The notes beneath the pieces are model-generated. The model was given only the letters and a program-made list of their open reading frames with translations, did no database searches and was not told where the DNA came from. A stretch of 64,000 bases of DNA from JANXLS01 sp035308565 (GTDB lineage Bacteria; Planctomycetota; SZUA-567; H5-PLA8): NCBI GenBank assembly GCA_035308565.1, contig DATGGK010000210.1:13295-77294 (forward strand). The letters are read 5' to 3'. The position numbers and the translations under genes are program-made. Positions 48,306 through 63,300 of this stretch are shown here, piece after piece (the stretch's first letter is position 1; the number at the start of each line of letters is the position of its first letter).

Positions 48306-51300
48306 ATGTCAAATTGCACCGCGAAGTGCCCCCGCTCCGTTCGAGTTTTGAATCTGCCGATGTTCGCGATTGCGCTAACCCTTTTTACGACTTTCGGTGC
48401 TTATGCCGCACAAAAAGTCTGGAATGGGTCGGGGACCAACTGGAGCGCCGCCGCTTCCTGGAGTCCCAACGGCGTCCCGGCGGCGGGAGACGACTTGGTC
48501 TTTGCCGGCTCGTTAAACCTGGCGAGCAACAACGATCTTGCGGCTGGCACTCTTTTTAACAGCATCACCTTTGCCCCGAGCGCCGGTGCGTTCACCCTGA
48601 GCGGAAACTCCTTCGGGATCAACACCAGCATCACCAACAACAACGTTAACGCGCAAACGATCAACAATAATGTGCTGTTGGGCAACGGCAGTACCGCAAA
48701 CATTGCGTTTAATAACAACACGCTCGGCCTGTTGACCTTTGGCGGCAATGTCACTGGAGGCTCGGGCGGAGCCGGCGGCGTTCAAACCCTCACCATCGCG
48801 GGCGCTGGGCCGATCACGATCGCTGGCACAATTTCGGCGGGCGCCACGGCAGCAGCGCTCATTCTCACTGATACTTCCAGCAGTACCCTTTCGCTGAATG
48901 GAACGGGAAATACTCTCACCACGCTCAATATCAACACGGTGGGCGGCTACGGTGTCGTGGATATTGGGGCCAACGGACTGGCGCTCAATGCACTCAATGG
49001 AAGCAGCGCGCTTCAAGCCACTTTCGGCGGCACCATTAATGCCACGGGCGGCGGGCTGCTCACCGTCGCGCAGAGTTCCGCGACCGTTGGCGGCAAGGTT
49101 GGCACGCAAATCGGCACGCTGACGATCAACGCGCAGATTACAGGCAGCAACTGTCTGGAAGCGTACTCTAATCCTACAGCCGGAGTTCTGGTGCTGGCTA
49201 ACGCCGCGAACAATTTTACGGGCGATTTGATTATCAGCGCGGGAACCGTTTCGGTGGCGTCGATCGGCAATCCCGGCGCCGCCAGCCCCGTGGGGCAGGG
49301 GCGAATCCGCTTGAACAACCTTGCCACCAGCAAGCTCAGTTACACCGGAGCGGGCGAATCGAACACCCGCGTGATCGACCTGATGAATGGCACGACAGGC
49401 GGAGTCATCGAACAGGCGGGAACAGGGCTGCTGCAGTTTACATCCAATTTGACGGTCTCGGCTGCCGGCGCCAAGACGCTGGTGTTGCAGGGTTCCACGC
49501 TTGGAACGGCCGAATTTGCCGGCGTGATCGCCGACAGCACCAGCGGGGCCACGGCGATTACCAAAAGCGGCACGGGCGCGTGGCTGCTTTCCGCGGCCAA
49601 TACCAATACCGGCACAACCACCGTTGCCAACGGCACGCTGACCGTCGGTAACGGCACCACCGGCAGTTTGAACGGCACGACCGGAACCCCGCTGACGTTC
49701 ACGGGATCCGGAACGTTTATTGTCAATGAAGCGAATACCGGAGTGAATCAAGGCATGGGTACGTTAACCTTAAGTGCCGGCGATGCCACGATTCAGAGCA
49801 ATTACGGTGCATCGGGAAATTCCGCGATCACGTTCTCGTCTCTGGCGGCGCGCGCGGCTGGAGCCACCGCTAATTTCGTGATCAATGGCGGGACCAATGG
49901 GACCACGAACAAGATCGTCTTGACGGGCCAGACTGTAAACACATTCCTCAATCAAGGCCTGTTCTTTAACGGGGCGGATTACGTGTGGTACGACGCGGGC
50001 GGTTTTGTGCGCGCCATCAATTACGGCGTGGACGCGGGCGCCGTGACGAATGCCGGCGGAACGAGCCAGGCCAGCACCGCGCATCTTCAAGTGACGGGAA
50101 GCTTGACGACTCAAGCAGCGGCAACGTTTACGACGGTAAAGATCGTCGGCGCCACGAACATCACAACCATCGCCAGCGCCGCCGTCATCACCAACGGCAT
50201 CCTCAAGACCGGCGGCGGCGCCAGCACGTACACGTTCACGACCACCGCCGGATCGCTCACCGCCGCCGCCAGCACGGAATTGGTAGTTCGCACCGATGGC
50301 GCTACCGATACCCTCACGATCAGCGACCCTGTCATTAATTCCACGGCCACGCCGTTCACGAAGGCCGGACTCGGAACGCTGAGCATGGGTACGGCGGCGG
50401 TGTGTACTTATACGGGCACAACCACGCTCAACGCTGGCATCACGACCGCCTCGGTGACAACGTCCCTGGGCGCCGTAGGCACGGCCAATGTCATCATCAC
50501 CAACGGTGCGACATTGCAGTTGGCGGGAAATGGCACGGCAAACAATATTAATTTCGGAACGAGAACATTTTTTGTTGCGGGCACGGGGGCCAGCGGGCGA
50601 TTCGGCTGTATAGAAAACATTAGCGCCATAACCCAGACCCAGGCCATTTCAAAACTTACCCTTACCGACAATGCGGCCATCAACTGCGCGGGAACCGGGG
50701 GGACGGCAGGTGAAATCGATATCCGGCAGAATACGCCGGCGATTAATTTTAACGGGTTTACCCTAACCAAAGTTGGATCGTCTCCATTCAATATACCCGT
50801 GGCGTGCGCGTGCACCAATTCAACCGGCGCGAACGGCAACATTCCAGGTGTCTCGGTGGCCTATACGGCAGGCACCCTTAATTCGGTCGAATCGACGGTT
50901 TCGTTCGCTCCAAATACCGGCGCGGTTTTAGTCACCTCGGGTGCTACAATGTACACTTATCAGCCAACTATGTCTGCGTTAGTCTGTCCGCCTATTATCC
51001 TTAGCGGCGGGAAGTTTCAGCATTATCCCGACGGTGGAAGTTACACGTGGCCCGGCACGATTGTTCTGGCGCCCGGCACGATCAATACCATTGACAACAA
51101 TTCGGCGACTGCAAACAGCACCTTTACGCTGTCAGGCCAGATCACCGGCTCGGGAAATCTGATCACGACGGAGACGACCGCGTCCGCGCTGATAATATTC
51201 ACCGGAAATAATAATTATTCCGGCACTACCACGGTTTCAACCAACCAACTGCAGATTGGCGCGGGCGGTGCAGCAGGAGCACTGGGCCCGGGTGCGGTGA

Positions 51301-54300
51301 CGGTCAACAATGCAACGACGCTGATCTTCAATCGATCCGACGCCGGCTTGATCGTTCCCGGCCTTATTAGCGGCGGGGGCGCGGTGATGCAGTCGGGCGC
51401 CGGCACGACCACGCTTCTAGGCGCGAACAGTTATACCGGCGCGACCACGGTCAATGCCGGCGGGTTGGTAGTGGACAATGTGGAAGCCATCAATTTGGGA
51501 ATTTCTTTCCCCGCGGGTACGTCGCTGGGCGGCGTGGGCACTATTCCCGTCGGGATCACGGCGACTGGGGCGGCGATCAGCCCAGGCGATTCCGTCGCGC
51601 CGGGAACGCTGACATTCTCCGCGGCAACGGTTCCTTTGACCGCGAATGCGACCACCGCGCTGAATTTTCGCTTGAATGGCGCACCCGGCGCGGGCGGGGT
51701 TGGCAACGATTACATCAATGTGCCCAACGGAGACGTGGCGCTGGCCTCGACGAATTTAATCAACTTGAGCGGCACGCCAAAGATCGGCACGTACACGCTG
51801 ATCAGCAGCGGCACTTCGGTCACCGGCACACCCACGCTCAACTTGAATTCCACGGGACTGCCCGCGGTTCTGGCAAATACGGGGACGGCGATCACCGTGA
51901 CCTTCACCGGCGGCATCACGTGGACGGGGCTGGGCGCGGATACGAATTGGACGACGGCCGCCAACTGGACGCCGAGTGCGCCGGTCGGAAACGCGGGTGA
52001 ATATTTGACGTTCCCCGCCGGAGCGGCGGTTAAAACCTCCAACAACAATTTCACTCCGGGAACGACGTTTGCCAACATTGCCGTCACGGGCGCGGGTTAC
52101 ACGCTGACCGGCAACGGCATCGTTTTTACCGGCAATCCGGCGCTCATCGTAAGCACCTCGTCGGGCACGACATCCGTTGCGATTCCGATCAGCGGAACGG
52201 GGAGCGGCGTCACCATTAATGGCACGGGCAGCACGGTGATTTTGAGCGGTGCGAACAGCTATACGGGCGCGACGACCCTTAACGGTGGCACGCTGCAAGC
52301 GGGCAGTTCGACGGCATTCGGCGCCGGCGGTGCGATTGCGCTCAACGCCGGCACGCTGGATTTGAACACCAACAACATCACCGCGTCAAGCCTCGCCGGT
52401 CCGGCGGGGACTGTGGTGACGGCGTCCGGCGCGGCGGGGACTTCGACGCTCACGCTCACAGCGCAAAACACGGCGTACAGCGGCGCGTATAACGACGGCT
52501 CGCGCGCGCTGGCGTTGAATTTGACGACGGGCGGCGGCAATTATTTCATGCCGGCTGCCAGCACGTATTCCGGCGGCACGATCATTACAGCTTTGACGCG
52601 CGTGATTCCGCGCAATAGCACGGCCCTTGGACTTGGGCTTGTGACCGTGCAGAACACGGGCCAGGTGTACATCGACAGCGTGGGCGGAACGGTCAATCTT
52701 CTGAATAACTTCAACATCGCCGGCGACGGGGCCGGCGCGGGCGGCGACCCATTGCTTCGCGGCGCGATCCGCGACGATAATGGCTCGACTGTCTCCGGTA
52801 CGGTCACGTTGAACAGCAACGCATCGCTCGGGTGCTTTGTCGGCACCGGCATCTTTGCGGGCCAGATTACGGGCAATGCCAATCTGGGGATCAATTTGGA
52901 AGCCACCAACGTCGGAATCGTGGTCCTGACCAACAACTTTAACAATTACACAGGGACGACGACCGTCGGAAACGCCAGCACCAACACGGCGGCTCCCACC
53001 ACCGGGTTGCAGCTTGGCAGCGGAGGCACTTCCGGCGCATTGCCCGCGGCGACCGCGATCACGTTGAATGGCACGGCGGGGCTGATCTTCGCGCGGACCG
53101 ACAACGCATTGACGATTGGCCAGACGATCAGCGGAACCGGGTCGATCGAGCAAAACGGTTCCGGAATTACGTATATTACCGGCACCAACAACAGCTACAC
53201 GGGCTTGACGCAGCTTAATGCCGGCACGCTCAACGTGGCCTCCATCGCGGACTACGGCGTCAATTGCAGCATCGGCGCGCGACTGTTGGCGCAGGAAACG
53301 GCCACGGGCAACGGGATAGGGATCTGGTTCAGCGCCGTGGGCGCAACGCTCCAATACACCGGTTCGACAGCGCAGAGTTCGAACCGGCAGATGCGGTTTA
53401 AGAACGGCGTCGGCAACTTTATCGACGCCTCCGGCTCCGTTCCGTCCGCGACGCTGAGCTTCACTTCCACGGCCACCCAAGTCAATTCGTTCGACACGAC
53501 CGGCACGCGCACGCTCACACTGACGGGCACGAATACAGGTGCGAATACGTTTTCGATTCCGATTACGAATCAAGCCGCGAACGCCACTAGCCTGACAAAG
53601 AGCGGTGTGGGCACGTGGGTTGTGATCAACTCTTCGAATTCGTACACGGGCGCCACGGCGGTTAACGGAGGTGTCCTGGCGGCGAACAGCCTTTCGTCCG
53701 GCGCCACGGCCGTCACGGTGAACTCCGGCGGCACGCTTGCGCCCGGAACGCCGTCAACGCCGGGCACGCTGACCCTTCCTGGAACATTGACCGGAGCCGG
53801 AGGCGGCGCGTTTAACTTCCGCCTGATCGGAACTACTGGTGCGGGCAACGACGCCATCGCGGCGACTGGCGCTGCAAATTTCGTGGCAACGAACGGAATC
53901 AATCTGAGCGGCACGCCCGCAACGGGCACTGCGTATACGCTGGTGACGACCACCGGCGCAAACACCACGTTGCCTGTTGTTGGTTCAAATACCACGGGGC
54001 TCACCCCGACGCTGGCCAAAACAGCGACGGCGCTGACAGTGACATTCTCGGCAGCGGCTCCCGTCAATTATGTTTGGGCCAATAGCGGCACGAATATGAA
54101 CGCGGCCGCATCCTGGACGCCCAACGGTGTTCCGACGGCTAACGACACGATTACCTTTACCACGGTCACGACGCAGCCCGCGCTGACGGCTGCTCTGTCG
54201 GTGTCGGGCATGACCATCAGTCCCGCCGCGGGCGGTATGACGATGACCGGCGCGTTCACACTGACCATCGGCGCGAAAGGGATCACCGCATCTAACACCA

Positions 54301-57300
54301 GCGGCACAAATAGCATCAACTGCAACAATGTGGCGTTGTCGGCCGCGCAGACGTGGCTCGTCGCCACGGGTGGCACGCTGGCGTTTTCCAATGCGGCAAC
54401 GACCAGCCAGATGATCGGCGCCGCGGATCAGCCGATTACGTTTGGAAATTCGACGAACAAGGGAACTGTGACGTTTACCAATGCCAATACTGGCCTAGTG
54501 GGCACGAGTTTCCTCGGCGGATTCATCATCAATGGCGGGACCGTCGCGTCGGAAAATGGCGCGAATGGCGGGCGAACGCCGCTGGGAAGCGGGCCCGTCA
54601 TCATCAACAATGGTGGAGTTTTGCGATCCGACGCGGGCGATTCGTTTGGTTACAGCAGTAATGGGATCAGCAACTTTACAATTAACGCGGGCGGGACGAT
54701 GACCACTGGCGCTGGAGCCTATCGCACCACGCTCAGCAGCGGCGGCACCATCCTGCTGAACGGCGGCACTATTGCCGGGGCGGCGACAGGCGACGGAAAT
54801 GGCGCCGGCGCCTTTTCGCTTCAGGGCGCTGCGATTACCGTCAACAATACGTCTGGAACGGTTTCGACCATTTCAACCAAGCTGAGCGTGCAGGTCACAC
54901 CGCTTGTCTTTACGGTTGCGGGCGGCACGCCGGGCGGAATAGACCTGGATATCACCGGGTCGCTGGTTTCGTATATCAACGTCACTGGAGCGATAACCAA
55001 GAATGGGCCGGGCGTCATGCGACTGGGCGGCACCAGCACGTATGCCGGCGGCATGACTGTGAATTCAGGCTCGCTGATTGTGAACAGCGCATCGGCGCTC
55101 CTCGCAACAACTTCGCTGACCGTCGCGGGCAGCGCCACGGTTGATTTAAACGGATACTCGCCAACCATCGACTTCCTGGCGGGAGCCGGAACAGTGACCA
55201 GTTCAAGCGGTTCGGCGCTGACGTTGAGTTTGGGCAACAACGGCGGCAGCGGTACGTTCACCGGCCTTTTGCAGAACGGCGCAGCCAGCTCCATCAGCGT
55301 GGTCAAAAAAGGATCTGGCTTGCAAGTGTTCGCGCCTGTCACGGCCAACACCTACACCGGCACGACGAGCATTCTAAATGGCGAGTTGTCCGTCAACGGA
55401 AGCATCCTCAGCGGCGTCAACGGGCCGCTGGGCAATTCGACGACTCCCGTTTTGGTTGGGGACACCACCGGCGCGGGCAATTCCTTCCTGATTTTTTCGA
55501 GTGGTTCAGTGATGAACCGCTCTCTAACCGTCCAAACCGGCAATACGGGTGTCAACGGAGTTTCAGTCGCCAGCGGATTCTCGATTGATTTTCAAAGCCC
55601 CATCACGAGCAGCGGGAGTTTTTACGTCAATTCGCTCCTGGTCGGCTTTGCATCGGTCCCGTCATCGGGCCTGGTGCGGCTCAGTGCCGCCAATGCAATT
55701 TCGGGCACGCTTTCGCTGGAATGCGGCACGCTGCTGCTGACGAATGCGGCGTCGATCAACGGCAATGTGGCCAATTCGCCCTTCTTCAACATCCGCGACA
55801 ATGCGACCCTGCTGCTGAACGGCATCTCACAGACATTCGCCGGCCTGTCCGGCGGGACGCAGGCGTCGATTCAAAACGCCAATACCACAGCCGCGACGTT
55901 GACGGTCGTTGAACCGGCCGCGTCGTCGCAGATTTTCGCGGGAACGATGAGCGACGGGCCGGGCGGCGGCGCGCTGTCATTCGTGAAATCGGGCAGCGGC
56001 GCGCTGACTTTCTTGAACACGCAGCACACCTACACGGGCAGCACCACCGTTTCCGCCGGAACACTGCAGTTCGCTAATGCGCCGATTGCGATCACCAACA
56101 CGACCCTCGCAGGCATGAATCTGTGGCTGGACGCGAGCAATGGGGCGTCGTTGAGCACCACCACGAACAACGCGCCGCTCGCAGCTTGGAACGACCTGTC
56201 GCTGTCCGGACGAAATATGACCACCTCCGGGCTGGTCGTTAATCAGCCGCTTTACGTGTCGAACGAAACAACCAACGGCTTGGCGTCCATTCGTTTCAAT
56301 GGCGCCGCGACGCCCAATGCCAGCTTCATGTTCAACACCGGCACGGCCAACGCGAGCACGCAGAACATTTTCATAGTCAATAGTTTCCAGAATAATCCGA
56401 CAAAGGCTTTCGCTGGAATCATCGGACGGTATCCGAACAACAACGACTTTGGCCTCCGCTATAATAACTTGACGTGGGGCCGGCCGCCTTCGGATCCGCC
56501 AAATATAAACGACGTTGCATTTGTGCAGGGCGGGCAAATCCGTGTCGATGGCGCGCTAACCGGCTTTCAGCCCGCCTCGGGTTATCATCTGGTCGAAGCG
56601 CTGCGCGAAACCAATGCCGCCGCGCCCTATGACATGGGATCCCTTGGATCGTATTACAACACCACCACCGCGGGCGTGACGGGCGGCCGCGAATATGCCG
56701 GCGACATCGGTGAGGTCATCACGTTCAACGTGAACCTGAACGCCGGCGACCGCGCGTTGATTGAGACGTACTTGAGCAGAAAATGGCTCTTTGCCGCGCA
56801 GCCGTCCAGCAATTTCCTGCCCGTTGGATCCACGGTGGCCGTGAGCGGCAGCGGCGTGCTCGATTTGGCCGGAATCAATCAGACCGTGGCCGGGCTAAGC
56901 GACTCCACCGGACCCAACACGCTGAATCTCTCGCTGAACGCTCCCTTGCCGGCGACCGGCGCAACCTTGACGAGCACGGGCAACGTGGTCTTCAGTTCGT
57001 CCACGGTGTTGAACATGAGACTGCCGGGCGCGCCCAACAATTCGACGGGCGGCGCCAACAACAACGATTTCATCAACGCGGGTTCGAATGCGGTGACGCT
57101 GGGCAATGCCTCGCTCAACATCTCCGGCGGCGCGGGCTTTGGGGCGGGAAGTTACCGGCTGATCAACGGCAACATCGCCGCCGGATCGACTTTGCTGGTC
57201 ACTTCGGTTCCCACGGGCTTTGCGGCCACGGTGAGCGTCACGACCGGCCCGGGCGGCCACGCAGATTTGGTAGTCACCCAGGGCAATACGTTCACATGGA

Positions 57301-60300
57301 CCGGCTTGGGGTTGGACAACAAATGGCAAACGTCCGGGAACTGGGTCCGCAGCAGCGACGGTTCAACCACCGCCGTGCCCGCCGGAAATGCGTTCGAAAT
57401 CCTGATCTTCCCAGCCGGCCCCACAGTCCTCTCGACGCTCAACAATTATCCAAGCGGAACGGCGTTCGCCTCGATCTCCTTTACGGGCGGCGGATACACG
57501 CTTGCCGGAGCGAACGCGTCGGATGTCACGACATTGATCAACAGCGGCACGGTTGTCTCCAGTTCGTCCGGCGCGAACACGCTGACCCTCAATCTCGCGT
57601 TTAATCCGCTCACCGCTGTCACGGAGAGCATCGTCAATTCGGGAACGTTGCTGACGATTGGAAGCGCGTCCGGCACGTTGAGTATTTTCGCAAACTCGCT
57701 TGCCTTTAACACGGCGGGCGCTGCGACGACCACCGTCAACAGTTCCATTTCCGGTTCGGGCGCGGTGAGCACGGCGACGGGCTCCGGCCTGACGGTGCTG
57801 GCCAGCGCCACGGGCAACAGCTACAGCGGTGGCACCGCGGTCAATGCGGGTACGCTGAGCATCGGCGCGGACAATCAATTGGGCAGCGCCAACAGCAGCA
57901 TGGCGATCGGCGCGAATGCAACGCTGCAAGTCACCGGCAGCACGGCAATCGTTTCGGCGCGGGCGGTTACGTTGGGCGTTCCGCCCAGCGCCACGGCCGG
58001 CATCGTCAACGTCACGAACACCGGGGGATATACCATTTCTGGCGTGATCGGCGGCAGCGGCGGTTTGACCAAGACGGGCGCCGGCACGCTATCCCTGAGC
58101 GGGCTCAATTCGTACACGGGCGCGACCACCATCGTCGGCAGCACGCTCATTGCCAACACCATCGCCAACGGCGGCGCGGTCAGTTCGATCGGCGCATCCA
58201 CGAATGTCGCGTCCAATCTGGTGCTGGACGGCGCAACGCTCCAATACATTGGAACGACCGTGGGCTCGACAGACCATCTGTTTACATTGACTCAGAACGG
58301 CGCCACGATCGATTCGTCCAGCCCGGCGGACGCGAACTTCCTGAACTTCACCAACACCGGAGCGATCGTGATGGCCTCCGGAACGAACGCCACGCGCACG
58401 CTGACCCTGACCGGCTCGAACCGGGGCGTGTTGAGTGCCAACGATGAACAGACGGCCAACATGAATTCGATCAGTGCGGTGATCGGCAATCAGGATGCTT
58501 CCCACATCACGACCATCACCAAAACCGGATCGGGTGTGTGGATTTTGCGATCCGCCAATACCTACGGCAGTTCCACGGCGGCGACCATCACGACGAACGT
58601 CAATGCAGGTCAGTTGGCCATTTTCAACGGCACCGCGCTGGGAATCAGCGCGGCCAACGTGGCTCAGGGCGCTCAACTGGCGTTTTCGAATACCGGAATC
58701 ACGATTCCGACCAACATTACGCTGAACGGGTTGACCACGGCCCTGCCGCTGAATCCGCAGAACAGCAACGGCGCGCTGGTCGGCAACAACTTCTCGAACA
58801 CGAACCAGAATACGCTCACGGGCACGCTGACGTTGAACGCGCTCAGCAACCTGACGACGTCATACAACGACAAGAGTCTCGTCATCACGGGCAAAGTCAC
58901 CGGCGTGGGCGGGATTCAAGTTGACAATTACAATACCACCAACGCGCCGAACATCGGGCTGGACAATTCCAGCAACGACTACAGTGGCGCCACGATCGTT
59001 AACAATGGTGTCCTGGCGGTCGGTGGCACAGGCACCAACGTCACGACGACCACCACCAATGGTGTGCTGGGTCCGTTGAGCAGCGTGACTGTAAACAACA
59101 CCGGAAACTTAAACTTCCTGCGCAGCGACAACATCACCGTCGGCAACAGCATCCTCGTCAATACCGGCGGAACGGTTAATGTCAACGCGGGAGCGCCGTC
59201 GTTTGCAAGCGTGACGGGCACGGGAACTTTCAATGTGGCCAACGTCGCGGTCACGGCGGGATTGAATGTCTCGGCCGGGCAATCGATCAGCGTCGGTTTG
59301 CTCCGAACATCAAGCCTCGCCGCCGCCAATGCGTATGTCAATCAAACCGGCGGCGCGGTGACGGTAGTCAATGGCGGCGACGATATTCTCTTTAACAACA
59401 ACGTGGCGGGCGCTGAAACCACGACCTACAACCTCAGCGGCGGAACTTTTACGACGCCGGCGACCGGTTCCAACTTCCAAATCCAATTCTCCACCGTGGC
59501 GACGTCGGAAGCCATCTTCAACCAGACAGGTGGCACCGTCAATCACGGCGGACAGTACCTGACCGTCAACCGCGGCAACATCGGTTTGGGTCAGTTGAAC
59601 GTGGCGAACGGTTCGTTCAACGTGACCAGCGTCCTCGGCGGCAACGGCTTCCAGATGGTACAAGCCAATCCGGCCGCAAGTTCGATCATGATGTCGGTCC
59701 TGAATGTGGGCAGCTTGGGTGTGTTGAATGTCACCGATGCCACTGTCGGCAAAGGTCTGGATATGGCCACCGGCACGAGCACTACGGCGACGAATGCAAT
59801 TCCGGCGATCTCGGTGGTCAACCTCATGACCGGCGGCACCATCGTCGTCCCGCGCGTGTACGTGGGCCGGGCAACGACCGGCAATCCGTCGAATTATGTG
59901 GCCTTTAATTTCAACGGCGGAACGCTGCGCGCGTTGAGCGGGACGCTGGGCACCAACGCGACGGCGTTCATGAACATGACGGCTGCTGAAAACGCGGTGG
60001 TTTATTCGGGCGGCGGGGTGATCGATACCAATGGGCAGAATATCGGGATCTCGCAGGCACTGCTCACGCCGGCCGGCAATGGTGTGGCCACCATCCCCGT
60101 AGCGACCCCGGGTTCGGGCTATCAAGGCATTCCATTCGTTCAAATCGTGGGCGGCGGCGGAAACGGCGCAACGGCCTCAGCGGTCGTCAGCGGCGGCACC
60201 GTTACGGGAATCACCATCACCAATCCGGGTGTGAATTACACCTCGGCGCCGACGGTGACGCTGGTGGGCGGACAACCCGGCACGGCGGCGACGCTGGGCG

Positions 60301-63300
60301 CGGCGACCCTGACGGCGGGGCAAATCAGCGGTGGAATTACAAAGACCGGTTCCGGCGTGCTGACTTTGACGGGCGTCAGCACCATCACGGGCGCATCGTC
60401 GGTAAACAACGGCACGCTGCTGATAAATTCTCCCGGTTCGCTCGCGGCTCCGGTGACCGCGGCCAGCGGCGGGACGCTGGGCGGCACCGGCAGCATCGCG
60501 GGCGCGGTCACAATCTCCGCCAACGCCACGCTCAATCCGGGCGATCTGCTTAACCCCGGCACTTTGACGCTCCCCAACGCCGCCGCGCCGCTGACGCTCA
60601 CAAATTCGACCTCGGCCATCAACTTCCGCTTGACCGGCGCGCCGGCAGCCACCGACTCCGCCTTAACGAACTCAGCGGTGGCGGGCGACGACTACATCAA
60701 TGCGGGCTTTGGCCCCGTGGCGATGGGGGGAGCCACGATCAATATCAGCGGCGGCGGCTCCTTCGGAACCGGCTTCTATCGGCTGATTTTGGGCGGCAGT
60801 TTCACGGGAACCAACTTCGTGCTGGGCAGCGTTCCATCGGGCTTTGCCGGAACGCTGATTTTCAACGGCTCATCGCTGGATATCAGCATTTCCCCAACGC
60901 CGGCCTCGCTCATTTTCACTTGGACCGGCAGTTCGGGTGTGGATACGAAATGGACGACAGCGGGAAATTGGAGCAGCAACAATGGGACAAACTTTACCGC
61001 CGTGCCGGCGGGCAACGCCTCCGAGCAGCTTATCTTTGACGACACGGGAACCAACCAGGCGACCGTTAACAATTTCCCCAACGGCACCAGTTTCTCGACC
61101 ATAACCTTCACGGGCACCCTCGCGGCAACCTCCTACAGCGTCGTTTCGTCGAACCCGGGCGTGACCGGCGACATCGTTTTAAACGGATCGGGAGTCGTTC
61201 TATCGAATACGAATCAGGTTGCCAGCACCACGCAATTCAAGGCGGGCCTTACGCTGGCCGGAGCGGGAACGATCCAGAACGCATTCGGCGACACGTTTAC
61301 GCTGGGTATTCTGGGCAAAAGCGCGTTAAACATCCCCGCCACGCTCACCATCAATAATTTCGGAACAATGACCGTCAATAGCACGATTGCGGGCTTGGGC
61401 GGGCTGACGCAATCGATTGGGGCCGGAACGACTGTGTTGGCCGGCGCGAACACCTATTCCGGATTAACCGTGGTCAACGCGGGCAATTTACAAGTCAACA
61501 GCGCCACGGCGCTGGGCACAAACACGAGCGCGGGCGGGATCACCGTGGCTGCCAATGCGGCGTTGATTGTGAACGACAACACTGGAAACGCTGGAACATC
61601 CGGCGGCACGCCGCAGGTGGTGACGCTCTTTGGAAGCGGCACCAGCGACGGCATCAGCAGCGCGTCCAGCGGCGCCCTGCGCGGTTTCAACGGCGTTGCA
61701 GCGGCGTGGGGCGGCAACGTGGCGATCGGGACGGGCGGCGCGAGCATCAGCGGCGGCGCGGGCGGCACGCTCACAGTCAGCGGCGTGATCAGCGGCGCGG
61801 CCGCCGATGCGGTCACGTTCAGCCGGGCCAGTGGATCGACGACAGTTCTTTTAGCAGTCAATACCTATGCGGGCGAGACCGTTATGGTGGCGGACAATGC
61901 CGCCGTGACGAACACCTTGAAAATGGGCGTGGCCAATGCCATCAACCCGCTCAGCGGACTGAATTTCTTCAACAGCGGCAACGCCGGCGGCCTGCTCTTC
62001 GATCTCAACAATCTCAATCAGACCGTGGCGTATCTGGCGTCGGGCAATCCGAGCAACACGGCCACCAACTATACCATTGCGAACAATGGTTCGGGCACCG
62101 CGACGCTGACGGTCGGCAGCGGCAACACGACGCTGGCCTCTCAAGGCAACAACATCGTCGGGCCGCAAACGTTTTCAAACGTGCTGGCGAACAACACGAA
62201 CGCCGGCACGGGAGTCCTGGCCTTCACCAAAAACGGCGCGGGAACGCAAACCTTGAGCGGCACCGTGGCGAACACCTTCACCGGCACGACCACGGTCATT
62301 GGCAACGCGGGGCATTTGATCCTGCAGAAATCGAGCAACGTTCTGGCCGTCTCCTCGACAACCATCCAGATCGGCGATGGCCTCCAAGGCACGGCCTTCC
62401 TCGAAACGGGCACAGTGGCCGCGGAGGCCGACAACCAGTTCCCGTCCAATGCGACGCTGACCTTCACCGGCACAAACGGCAAATGGGGCTATTTCAAGCT
62501 CATGGGATCGTCCCAGACGGTGGCCGGTCTTGTGGAAACCAATCCTGGTTTCGGAATAATTGAGGGAGCCGAAGCCGAAGTGAACACCCGCCTCTCCACG
62601 CTGACCATCAACAACAGTTCTCCCTTGACCTATTCCGGGTACTTGCGGGACATCAACACGGGCAAGAACAATAATACGGTGCAGGGGTTGTCGGTGATTG
62701 CGCAGGGCAGCGCCAAAGTGACGCTGTCGCTGGTGGTCCCGACGCCGACGGGCGGCGCGTCGGGCGAGCAGAACAGCTTCCTGACGATTCTGGCCGGTTC
62801 GCTGGTTCAAGCGGGGGCGAACAACGCGTTTTCTCCAAATGCGCTGGTCACGATCGATTCACAACTCACGCCGGCGGGCGTGCTCGATTTGAATGGCTTC
62901 AACGAGAGCATCGACGGGCTTGCGGGCAACAACACCAACCTGGGCAATCTTGGCACGGTGCTCAATAGCGCCGTGGGCACCACGGCCACCCTGACCGTCG
63001 GCGCAAACAACACTCAAATCAACAACGTCAACAGCCAGACCCAAACCTTCAATGGTTTGATCGAGAACAACGCCGGAACTGGCGGCACGCTGATTCTGGC
63101 CAAGACCGGAACGGGAACGCAAGTCCTGACTGGGGCGAACACCTATAGCGGCTCGACCACGTTCCTCGGCGGATTCTTGAGCGTCGCGACGCTCGACCCA
63201 TACAGCACCAGCAGCACGCTGGGGATCAATTCGAACTTCACCTTCAACGGCGGCGGCCTGCTCTACATGGGCGCGACTGTGTCTACGGCGCGCACCGCGA

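Noticed and set aside
48059..48319. Minus-strand 86-codon frame upstream of the giant gene
   Set aside because: No homology, no ribosome-binding site and overlap with the giant gene's start; probably chance in AT-rich DNA.
48513..53573. Several minus-strand frames of 300-410 codons in the giant gene
   Set aside because: GC-rich repetitive coding DNA leaves antisense frames open; they contain arginine-rich translation with no domain.
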